A DNA stretch of 64,000 bases from Silene latifolia (taxonomy: Eukaryota > Streptophyta > Magnoliopsida > Caryophyllales > Caryophyllaceae): positions 41,350,152 through 41,414,151 of the forward strand of contig NC_133536.1 in the NCBI RefSeq assembly GCF_048544455.1, read 5' to 3'. Made by a program: the position numbers and the translations under genes. This document shows positions 9,769 to 20,023 of this stretch, one piece after another; within the stretch, counting starts at the first letter, position 1; each line of letters begins with the position of its first letter. The notes below the pieces were generated by a model. The model was not told where the DNA came from and did no database searches. It saw only the letters and a program-made list of their open reading frames with translations.

Positions 9769-12460
9769 ATGTCTTCTGCGATGTCGGTCCTAGTAACCGT
9801 GCGCCGGGGGTTCCCCGTCGCGTCTTGATGAGGAGGAGATACTAGACGCCATCCCGATAAGGTCTGGGGGCCCTAGGTCTCCTTCTCCCGAAGTTGATCC
9901 AAAAGCTTTGGAGGATTGGGAGGATGATGATGATGTTGATGATGACGATGATGATGCTGAAAGGGCTCATCCTAATGAGGAGAGGCCGTACGTCATGGAT
10001 CACGGCGACGCCTGTAAGGTCTGCCCTGACCGCGCTTGGACCCACAAATTTGCCACACATTACGGTCCCGACGTTTCGAACGTCACTTCTCCTTCGGCGG
10101 GAGTATAGTATTGTAATTCCCGAGGAAGGTCAAGCGGTCTGTTGCCCTCCTCCGGCTGCATCGGCGTATACATCGGACACCGGAGTATGGGCTCCGGTTT
10201 CCTCTGAATGAACACGTTATGGCCATAATTAAAGCCATGAACGTCGCCGTGGCCCAACTGCACCCGTTGGCCATTAGGACTATAGTCGGCTTTGTGTGGC
10301 TCTGCCTTTTCAAGGGGGAGGTCCCGACGGTGAACTTATTCCGCCGGATTCATTGTCTTCGGCCGTCGGCCCCTGGTCGCGTTGGGTGGTACAGCGTGCA
10401 GACGGAGCCGGGTTACGTCTCCGTTGATAAGCTTTCTTCCTGCAAGGACTGGAAAGATCGGTGGGTGTACGTTGAGGTTCCGGAGGATTACCCACTGCCC
10501 CGGTCCTTCCAAAGACTAAGTCAATTTGCGGTGCGAGACGAGGCGGAGCATGACAAATGGGTCTCCCGAGAGTAAGCTTAAGATGGACGCCTTGAAGGTC
10601 CTTCTTAATGCGGATGAGAAGCGGGCGATGAGGTCACATTTGAGGCGGAGAAGAATGGGATGCCGAAGGGATGGATTCCCCGACGCGAGATCATTCTCCA
10701 GGATGAGTCGCTCTGCCACGACGGCCTCATACCGGCCCTCGAACGGGGTGAGTGGGGTCGGTGTGAGGCCCATCTCTCGCTTTTAATGTTTCGTTATTTG
10801 AACTTTGATTTATTTCTTTCACTTGACTGTTGCTTCGTTTCCTTTGCAGATCATTTTGACCCGGACCTGTTAGAGGATATCCTTAGGAGAATGGGGCTTG
10901 CCAAGAACAAGTCAGTTGTTGATATGCATCCTAAGGCCCTGGCTCATGATCGCAGAACACCGCCGAATGATCTCATGGATCGCGGTGAAGGGCTTAAATG
11001 TGGCGCAGCCCGGCAAAGGTTCTGGTAACATGCCGCGCCGAACGCGGAAAACAAAGTCTTCGGCGGCGACGGCGTCGACATCAGTTCCACCTCCCATCCC
11101 TTCAGTCGAGAAAGAGACGGTGGAGGTCGTTGATATTACCGCCGAGGAGGTGGTCACCTTGACAGTGGAAACCCCTCTCTTCCGTAAGAGGAAAGAGCCT
11201 ACACGCCGCCGATGCTTCGCTACTACTCGCCGCCGCGAAGAAATGCGACCTCCGACCAAGAAGGCCAAGCATGGTACGGATCTATCCCGTGGCTCGGACT
11301 TAGCCGGTTCATTAGGCGTTTCGATGACAAGCTCTCTGGTATGTCCATGTATGTTGACACGGATGCTTTAATTGAATTTTTTAGATCAACCGCCGTCGTC
11401 TACCTCGCACGCTTTTGAACGGCGTCTTTGAGAAGAAAATCTGCGCAGCAAGTGGTCAAGATGCCACCGTTGTCACCTCCTTCCCGAAGCCTACCCCCTT
11501 CCGTTAAGTCGGAGAGCCTAAGTTTGGCCGGTTCTTTGTCGAAGTGGGCGATACGGCGGTGCTCTTATTGTGGAGCAAGAGAAGGCCATTCTTGAAGCCG
11601 CCCCACGCTCGAGCGGCTCGGGCTTGAACTCGACGCGCCGCGAACAAGGAAGCCGAGAGGGCCAAGGCCGAGGCTGAAGAGGCGTCCGTCTTGAGAGAAA
11701 ACTCGGGGAGGACGCCGAACAGCGATCCTTCTTTGAGAGAGCCAAGGCCGAGGCTGCGGCGGCCGAAGCCGCTAAGGCTGCCGGAGGGCGTGACCACCTT
11801 CGAAAGTCGCCGACTTTAATGCTAAGCGAGAGGGAGGAATGGAGGTCCGTTTCGAGGCCCGGGGAAGGTGGTTCGGAATAAGGATGCTATCATCGCCCAA
11901 AGGGAGGAGGACATTGAGATGATCCAACGCGAGATTCTTCCTAACATGTGTGCCCAATACCGGGACCTGGCCGAGGAAGCCGCCAGGGAAGTGATTGGGG
12001 AGCTCTTTCCTCTTGATGGCTCCTTTCCGTGGCCAAAATTTGACGAGATGCTTGATGACAAGCTTGAAGCTAAGGAGAAGGCTGCGGAGGAGAAGGCCAA
12101 GGAGGAGGCAAGGGTGAAGAAGGAGGAAGAGGTGGCCGCGGAGAAGGCATCCCTTGCTGAGAAGGCTAAGGCGGCCAAGGAGGAAGCCGAGAGGATGAAG
12201 GCAGCTGAGGCTGCTGAGGCTGAGGCTGCCAAGAAAGCTGAGGCTGAGGCCGAGGTCGCCAAGAAAGCTGAGGCTGCCAAGACAGCCTTCCGGGTCGCCC
12301 ACCAAAGACGATCTTGCTAACGTTGCGATGGCAAGCAAAGCAACAGCATAGGGAGACGGGCGGTCGTCACCAGGCTCACCCGGCATCTCGGATAGCTTCA
12401 GCTGTTCGGGGGCCAATTATTAAGCCTTTCCTCCCTGCCATCTTTTGGCGCTTCAACTGA
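9769..12460 (+). pseudogene. Antisense ORF (aORF) of the Tat/Retand element, body A, frame-broken
   Basis: This is the counterpart of the body B gene at 20024-22735. The ATG at 9769 is followed after three codons by a 2-bp loss (TGCGATG for TGCTGATG), and more frameshifts follow around 10100, 10560, 11200, 11450 and 12325, many at former CTG or CAG sites. Recognisable pieces include the acidic D-rich run (about 9925-9960), the conserved region at 10219-10575 (Transposase_28-like, putative gypsy type transposon domain), an intron near 10751-10850, and a lysine/glutamate/alanine-rich coiled coil at 11868-12300. As written it cannot make the full protein; whether the indels are real is discussed under findings. 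Confidence 0.7.
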
Positions 12461-12581
12461 TATGTCTGTAACCTTTTGCTTTTCTTTTCCTTGTATTTTG
12501 TAAAACTTTGGTAGGTTGTGTTTTGGCTTATCCCTATGGGGACGGCCGTCGTCTGTATTCTCCTTACTTGTAATCTTTTTT

Positions 12582-12587
12582 AATAAA
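12582..12587 (+). terminator. Polyadenylation signal of the antisense gene, body A
   Basis: AATAAA, 122 bp after the antisense stop codon, in a T-rich context (TTTTTTAATAAAG). It completes a promoter-to-poly(A) unit on the plus strand; body B has it at 22857-22862. Confidence 0.6.
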
Positions 12588-12639
12588 GCTTGTTTATTGG
12601 CCTTCGGCTTTGGCCGGGGCTTTGATCACAATTCTTCAC

Positions 12640-13010
12640 TTGTCTTCTTGCGTTATTAATTGAGCGCTTTTCTGTTTTTACCTTCGGCCTGGCCGAGGCA
12701 GTTAGAATGCGCATCTCAACTATGTTTAACGTCTTTTTCTTTAACCATGTTAGCATGTTGGTCGCTTCCTCTTTCACTCTCGGTCTGGCCGAGGCGTCCG
12801 ATTTGCGTTTCCAACCGCCGTTGTAAACATGTTAGCGTATCGACCGTTGTGTCCCCTGCCAGGCCTTCGGTTGGCCGAGGCGGCTAGAGGTTACGGCTCG
12901 ACAGTGTTCGTATCTGTAGACATATTGATCGCTTCCTCTGCCAGGCCTTCGGTTGGCCGAGGCGGCTAGAATTGCGTCTTAACTGTACTTATACGTTCCT
13001 AAGGCATGTT
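12640..13010. repeat. GGCCGAGGC palindromic spacer repeats, body A
   Basis: Four loose tandem copies of a unit with TTCGGCCTGGCCGAGGC or TTCGGTTGGCCGAGGC, then a variable tail containing GCATGTTGGTCGC-like sequence, separate the antisense gene from the end of pol. Each core can form a small hairpin. The same CTCGGCCGAGG palindrome occurs in the LTRs. Confidence 0.6.
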
Positions 13011-13210
13011 GGTCGCTTTCGCGAGTATCAACTGCGCTGGTAGTGACTGCCGCGGCGTCTACTTCTTGGGGTGACTGCCCGGCTTGGGCCGTGGCGTCTA
13101 CCTCGATATGACTACGGGGGGGAACATACACTGATGGAAAACTTGGATGATCCTTTATTAGGTATAAACACACGCCGGGGTGCCAACAATTGTTTTGGAC
13201 ACCTCCGCCG

Positions 13211-16200
13211 CTATACAAAGTATTTCCTGAGATTGTCAGTGTTCCAATGGCTCATCAAAGGCACACCCTCCATGTCTGTCAGCCGGTATGTACCCGGCCT
13301 CATCTCTTTAACCACTTTGTAGGGACCCTCCCAGTTAGCCGTCAATTTACCATGAATGTTTCCTTTGTTGGTGGCGGCCGACTTTCTTAGGACTTGGTCC
13401 CCTACTTTTAAGTCCCTTTTGTGGACTCTTCGGTTGTAGGCTCTTCTCATTCGGTTTTGGTATACTGCCAAGTTGAGGCGTGCTGTATCTCGGCTTTCTT
13501 CGACCAGGTCTAGGGAGGCTCTTAGACCTTCCTCATTTTCAACCGGGTTAAAGGTGGCCGTTCTGAATGTGGGCATCGTTGCTTCAATTGGCAGGACTGC
13601 TTCGGAACCGTAGACTAAGTGGAATGGACTGTACCCCGTTGCTTCTTTCTCCGTGGTGCGAAGTGACCACAGGACGCCGGGTAGTTCATCGACCCATCTT
13701 CCCTTTAGGTCTTCAACTGTCTTCTTCAGACCGTTGAGGATTGTTTTATTGGCTGCCTCTGCCTGTCCGTTGCTCTGTGGGTGGCAGACGGAGGAGTATG
13801 CAAATTTGATACCAAGTTCCTCCAACCAGTTCATTATTGTGTCGCTCCAAAACTCTCGGCCGTGGTCAAATACCATGACTTGGGGTAACCCAAAACGAGT
13901 TATGACATTTTCCCATATTACCTTTCTTACGGCCGCCGTGGTCTTGGCAGGTACCGCTACAGCTTCAACCCATTTGGTGAAGTAGTCAACGGCGACAATC
14001 AAATACTTTCTTCCTCCGGATGCCGTTGGGAACGGCCCTAGTAGATCCATCTCCCACTGTGCAAAAGGAAGGGGACTAAGTACCGGCTGCAGGTCTCTGG
14101 AAGGTGCATGTATCACCAGAGCATGCATTTGACAGTTGTTGCACTTTTTGGTTTTGGCTCTGGAATCCTCAAGCATGGTGGGCCAGAAGTAGCCGGCTCG
14201 GAGAGCTTTGTGGGCTAGCGTTCTTGCCCCCATGTGATGACCACAGATGCCTTCGTGAATTTCTGTCAGTATTAGCTCCGCGTCGGCTGGGCCGACACAT
14301 TTTAAGAGTGGCCTTATCACGGACCTCCTGTACAATTCTCCTTCAAACACCAAGTACCTTGCTGCGATCCTCTTTATCTTCTGTGAGAGACCGCGGTCCT
14401 CCGGTAACTCATTCATCAGTTTGTATTTCATTATCGGAGTCATCCACGTCGTCTCAGCCTCTATGTCGCCTACCATGCCGACGGTCTCAGAAATGCTTTT
14501 GGTATTCCTGATGTCCACCAACACGGTTCGACTGACATTCTTGATGGTGGAACTGGCAAGCTTTGAGAGAGCGTCGGCTCGGTTGTTCTCAGACCTGGGA
14601 ATGCATTGTATCTGAAAAGATTTCAATTTTGAAGTGTCAGCTTTTACCCTTTCCAGGTATCTTACCATTCCGTCGTCTCGAGTCTCGTACTCTCCTCTGA
14701 TTTGATTAGCCACTAAAAGTGAATCTGTTTTCAAAATGATGTGTTCTGCGCCGGCAGCTCTAGCTAACTCGACTCCAGTTATCACCGCCTCGTACTCGGA
14801 CTCGTTGTTTGAGGCCGGGAAGGTAAATTTCAAGGCGTATTCAAACTCGTCCCCGTTTGAACTGATGATAAGTATGCCGACTCCTGAGCTGTTTGCCGTG
14901 GAGGACCCTTCGGTGTATACTTCCCATACTCCGGGGTTTTGCTCTTCTTGATATGTGCACTCGGCCAGGAAATCTGCAAGTGCATGTCCCTTTATCGAGG
15001 GCCTCGGCTTGTATTGAATGCCGAAGCCGGATAGCTCTACTGCCCATTTGATGAGCCTGCCAGATTGCTCAAATTTTTCCAATGCTTTCTCCAACGGTTG
15101 GTCGGTTAGGACCGTCACGGGATGTGCGTCGAAGTAAGGCTTCAGTTTCCTTGCGGCAACGACGACAAAGAAAGGCGCTTTTTCAATCGGTGGGTAATTC
15201 CTTTCGGCGGGCAACATTGTATGGTGACAAAGTAGATTGGGTGTTCTTTGTTTGTCTTCTTCTCTGTTGATCACGGCCCGACCGTGGCCGAGGTAATCGC
15301 TATGTATAGATATAGCGTCTCCCCAAAGATCGGCCGGACGGGGTTGGGAGAGTTTGAAGATGAGCTTTCGGTTGCTTGAAAGCCGTGCTCTTTCCTCCCC
15401 CACCGATGTCCTTATTTCCCTTTAACACTTTGAAGAATGGGGTGCTCTTGTCGGCTGACCGAGAGATAAAACGGGCTAAAGCCGCCATCCTCCCGGTCAA
15501 CATCATAACCTCTTTTCTATTCCTCGGCTCCGGCAGGTCCAGTATTGCTTGGACTTTTTCTGGATTGGCATCAATTCCCCTGGCGCTGACAAGCACGCCG
15601 AGGAACTTACCTGACCGAACACCGAAGTTGCATTTCATTGGGTTAAGTTTCATCTTGTATTTCCTTAGTGAACAAAATGTCTCGTGTAAATCGGCTAAGT
15701 GCTCGCTGTCAGACTTGCTTTTTACAATAGCATCGTCGACGTAAGCCTCAATGTTCTGCCCTTTTTGATTTTGGAACACTTTGTCCACCAGTCTTGTGTA
15801 AGTTGCGCCGGCGTTCTTCAAACCGAACGGCATCATTTTATACATGTACGTGCCGTTACCGGTGATGAATGCGCATTTAGGCATGTCTTCTTCGGCCATG
15901 AATACCGATGATACCCGAGAAGGCGTCCGGCAGGCTCAAGATAGTGTAGCTGCCGTGGCGTCGATTAAACTATCTATTCGAGGCAAGGGATAACAATCTT
16001 TGGGGCACGCTTTATTAAGATTGGTAAAATCTACACACATCCTCCACGCCCCCGATGATTTCTTCACCATTACAACGTTAGCTAACCACTCAGGATAAGT
16101 ACAAGGCATGATAAAGCCCGCCGCTAGTAATTTATCTACCTCGGCCTTGATGGCTTCATCTTTCTCGGCTGAGGAGTTCCTCATCTTCTTCTTGATAGGG

Positions 16201-18687
16201 CGAGCGGTGGAGAGTACGTTCAGTTTTTGAACAATTACCTCCCGGCTCACGCCTGGCATCTCGGCTGCTGAGTAAGCAAAGACGTCTTTGTTCTTCCTCA
16301 GCAGGTCTAGGAGAGCGGCTCTGAATTTTGGCTCCAGGTTGACACCGACAGTTACGGTGCGCCCTGGGTCAATTTCCACTTCTTCGGTCTCGGCTCCTTC
16401 GACCATACCGACGGTCGCATCCATGAGGTCGCTCTCCTGTTGTAGGGATGGGCTCTTCCCCTTCTCTGACTTCTTCGCCACTTTGAGGGATTGCATGTTG
16501 CACCCTCTGGCAGATATCTGGATGTTGACCACTTCGTCTTTCTCATCCTTTGAGACGAGTTTATGCACTTCCCCCGGTCCGAGACATATATCAGTGTCAG
16601 GGCCCGGATGGACATTACTGCATCGGCCTCGCTCAGAGTGACTCGGTCTATGAGAACGTTGTAGGCGGATGAGCCGTCAATGACCACGAACTCAGACAGG
16701 ACGTTCTTAGCCGCATTCCCCTCGTGGAACATCACTGGCAGCCTGATTGACCCCAGGGGTACCAGGCCGGCCCCGGAAAAACTGTACAACGGATTGGTGC
16801 AGGGGCTCAAGTCTTCAGCCTTCAGACCGAGGTTGAGAAAGCACTCCCTGAACATGATGTTCGTGTAGGCGCCTGTGTCAATCAGGCACCTCTTGACCAG
16901 GTGGTTGGATATGTCCAAGTGGACTTCAAGTGGGTCGCTGTGAGGGGCGATGACTCCCTCGTAGTCCTTCTTTCCAATAGTCATATCGGGGATGTTGGAA
17001 GTGGGGATCGCTGTTTTGGGCACAAAGTTGATGGCCTGATACAGCTCGTTCAGGTGCCGTTTGTGCCCATGAGCGGACCCACCGTTCTCGTTGCCCCCGA
17101 TGACAACATGGATTACTCCTATCCGTTCAAAGACGGATTTCTTATTTGAGCCGCCGGCATCAGTCTTTTGGCCTTTGGCAACATATTTGCCGAGGCTCCC
17201 CTTCCGGATCAGCTCTTCAATGGCATTCTTCAGATGCCGGCAGTTGTCAGTTAAGTGGCCGGTGTGGCCATGGTACTCACAGTACTGGCTCGTGTCACCG
17301 TCCCCCCTCGCCTTGGGAGGCCTTTCCCACTTCTGACCCTCGTTCTTGCTCAGGGCGAAGACCTCGGCAGCAGATACGACCAAGGGGGTGTGGCCATTGA
17401 ACCGCTTTTGGTAGTACGGTCCTGAACTCCCCCCGGCGCCCGCCGAGTTCTGTTTCCTGGCAGATCTGTCAGACCGTGACCTATTATTGTCACGGCGTCC
17501 TTCATCCGGGTTGTCCTCCCGGCGGCTCTTTCTCTCTGAGTGCCCGGCCTCGCTGGGGCCTACCCAGGTTTTGTGGTAGTCCTCCACCTTTATGGCCTGG
17601 TCGGCCATCTTCCTGGCGGAGTCTAGGTGCAAGCCGCCGCACTTGATGAGCTCATTTTTTAAGTCTCCTCTCGGGAGGCCTTTCATCGATCGAAGGCCGC
17701 CGATTCATTGCTTCACTCACGAATCTGCTGAACCTTGGCGTCGTACCTCTTCACATAACTCCGGAGAGACTCGCCTCCCTCCTGTCTGATAGTCAGGAGG
17801 TCCGATGTCTCGACGGCCCTCCTTTTGTTGCAAGAATACTGGGCCAAAAATGTGTCCCTTAGGTCGGCATAACAGTATACCGACCCATTGGGTAGCCCCT
17901 TGTACCAACTTTGTGCCATCCCATGCAGAGTCGTTGGGAAGACTCGGCACCAAACCTCATCGGGTAGCTCCCCATACCGATATGTAAGACTCGAAAGCTT
18001 CGGCGTGGTCGGTTGGGTCGCCTTCTCCTTTGTATGATATGGGTGGCAACTTTAGCTTAGTCGGCACCGGGACCTCTAGGACATAGGCATCGAGGGGCTG
18101 TCTGACCACGTGTCGAATGACACGCGGCGATCGGCTCCGCACATTCTTAGTCCGGCTCCTCTCCCCGTGGCGGGAAGGGCTTCTTCTCCGACTCTGGTGA
18201 GTCGGGCTTCTTCTCCGACTCTGGTGAGTCGGACTTCTTTCGCTCCTGTGGGGCAGGCCTCGTCGGTGCTGCGGCGACGCTGTCCTCCCGCGAGTGCGAG
18301 AAGGACTTAGGTCTACCACTAGCGCTCTGGGCTCCCCCGGTGTCTTGACAGGGTCAGCTTCCTCCAATGCTTCGTTCAAGTTTCTCGGAGTCACATTTTG
18401 GGCCCTGGTCTCCTGTGCGGGTGCCGCCGTTCTTTTCGTTGTGACAGTGTGAGTCGGCGTGCCACCCATTAGGTCCAGGAGTAGCTTCAGTTTAGCTGCA
18501 TCAACCACATGTCCCATGATGGTGACTTGGTCGGCGGGCGGCGCGTATCAGACTGTATTATTGGCATCCCGTACACCGGTTGAATTACTCGGCCGGTGGA
18601 GGGTCGCACGACCCCAAATTGTGGACGGTATCATCTTGGCGAGAATTCGGTTTCGTCAGTCACAATTGCTTCTGGCTGTTTTGACAT
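13211..18687 (-). pseudogene. gag-pol polyprotein gene of body A, several frameshifts
   Basis: The likely start is ATG at 18687 (MSKQPEAIV), close behind the primer site. In order on the minus strand: gag N-terminus with R/S-rich repeats (18520-17960); gag core (17919-17713); gag end with zinc knuckle CEYHGHTGHLTDNC near 17286-17246; protease with LIDTGAYTN near 16880; RT from about 16150 with KACPKD and the YVDD active site at 15743-15730; RNase H and then archaeal-type RNase H (15200-14560); integrase with zinc-binding region and D,D,E-type core (14300-13700), ending at 13211. The last 730 codons are open. Breaks lie near 18600, 17930, 17700, 16560, 15935-15900 and 15350. The RT LSxLDAFSGYHQ motif is frame-shifted at 15900-15945. 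Confidence 0.85.
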
Positions 18688-18762
18688 CTTCTTAGCTTGT
18701 TGGGTGGGTTTTGTTTTTGTGTTTTTTTTTTAAGGGATTTGACTAGCTTCTAGTATCTGTTT

Positions 18763-18779
18763 CCTCACAGACGGCGCCA
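18763..18779 (-). other. Primer-binding site of body A
   Basis: TGGCGCCGTCTGTGAGG on the minus strand, two bases inside LTR2. The first nine bases fit the 3' end of tRNA-Asp(GTC); the rest diverges, as is common in Tat elements. Confidence 0.7.
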
Positions 18780-18781
18780 AT

Positions 18782-19372
18782 TGTTCCGGGTGTAATTCCG
18801 AAGCAGTTATTTGTTACCACTCGTGGCTTGTAGAATGACGTCTTTGGTTGAATCCTTCTCTCGGTCTCTCCTGAAACAATGAACAAACTGAGGGCTCGGC
18901 TTTGGCCGAGCGTACTCACTCCGACGCTCAAGTCAGTGAAATTAAAGAGATAAGTTGTTGTTACTTGGGGAAGTATATTTTGTAGAGAGATAAGGAAGAT
19001 ATTACCAGATTATGAGGTGTTTAGGTTAAATTGTGGATCCTTTCCTCAATAAGGGTTGAGGAGTATTTATAGACTTTCACCTTTTGTCACGTAGTGGCCA
19101 AGTGGCCAAGTGGTTAGCAGGTGGAAAGACTGATCTACCCTCGGCCGAGGGACCCATGGCAGGCCGGCGGGCCCTGTTGACTCGCCGCCGAGGGGTCTTG
19201 GATATGAGTACGCGGATTTGTGCCCCGGCTGGCTAGTTGTTGTCTAGCCGAGGCACAAGAGACAGCCGACAGTGCGTCGGTTAGGGGTGTCTAAGTCGTT
19301 GACTTGCTGTGGATATCTTTGACCTTGCTCAATATGTTGACTTGGTCAGCGGGTGCAGAATATTCCCCATCA
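18782..19372 (-). repeat. LTR2, shared by bodies A and B
   Basis: 591 bp. It is the 5' LTR of body A and the 3' LTR of body B. It carries the minus-strand TATA box at 19071-19064. A short local duplication (GGCCAAGTGGCCAAGTGG near 19090) is absent from LTR1 and LTR3. Confidence 0.9.
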
Positions 19373-19382
19373 ATTTTCCCCC
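19373..19382 (-). other. Polypurine tract of body B
   Basis: GGGGGAAAAT on the minus strand directly before LTR2. Confidence 0.75.
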
Positions 19383-19834
19383 AGCGTAGTCTATGCCGTG
19401 GTATGGACCTTCGATGAGTGTTGAGCGTATTCTGCGCATGTAAAAATTTTTCTGCCCGGCTTCTTGTACCTCGGCTTGGTTCTGCTTAGGCCGTACCATA
19501 TCCCCCCTCCACATGGATGTGTAATGGACATCAGATGTGGAAAAGAAAGTGGCGCTGGCCGAGACCAAGGTTGTGAGTACCGTGTGCTTTTGATTGCCCC
19601 CAGCCGGTGCTGCCAAGCTTGGTTGAATCAGCGGGCCGTTTGGCAAGTAGATACCAAGGGGTGTGTTGAAGAAGATACGTCGATTGGCATTCTGTCAAGG
19701 AGCGTGTTGAAGAAGTTTTGTAACTGTTTGTCGATTGACATTCCATGGCTGCATGCTCGACATGTGTCTCGTTGTTGATTGGTTGACGCTTCATGGGCTT
19801 TGCCCTGATTGGTCGGATTGAGTGGGCTTTGCCC

Positions 19835-19843
19835 TATAAATAG
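19835..19843 (+). promoter_or_regulatory. TATA box of the antisense gene, body B
   Basis: TATAAATAG on the plus strand, about 180 bp before the antisense ATG at 20024, with inverted CCAAT motifs upstream. The leader between them includes TTCAAGGTAAAC, a possible 5' UTR splice donor. Confidence 0.6.
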
Positions 19844-20023
19844 GAGAGTTAGCCCCTGAATTTGGCCTTCCAAATTCATTTTCTCAAAAAAAAATTCTTC
19901 TTTCTAGCCCTCTTTGACGAAACTTCTCTCTAGCTTTCAGAATCGTTACGCCGGCGTAGCACTTTTTCTTCAAGGTAAACAAACAAATTTTCAACTTTTA
20001 ATTGTTAAGTTTTTTGTTGTGAA

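Noticed and set aside
11772..12416. Long minus-strand frames opposite the antisense gene's coiled coil (also near 22608-21631)
   Set aside because: They are leucine- and serine-rich shadows of the A/E/K coiled-coil codons on the plus strand.
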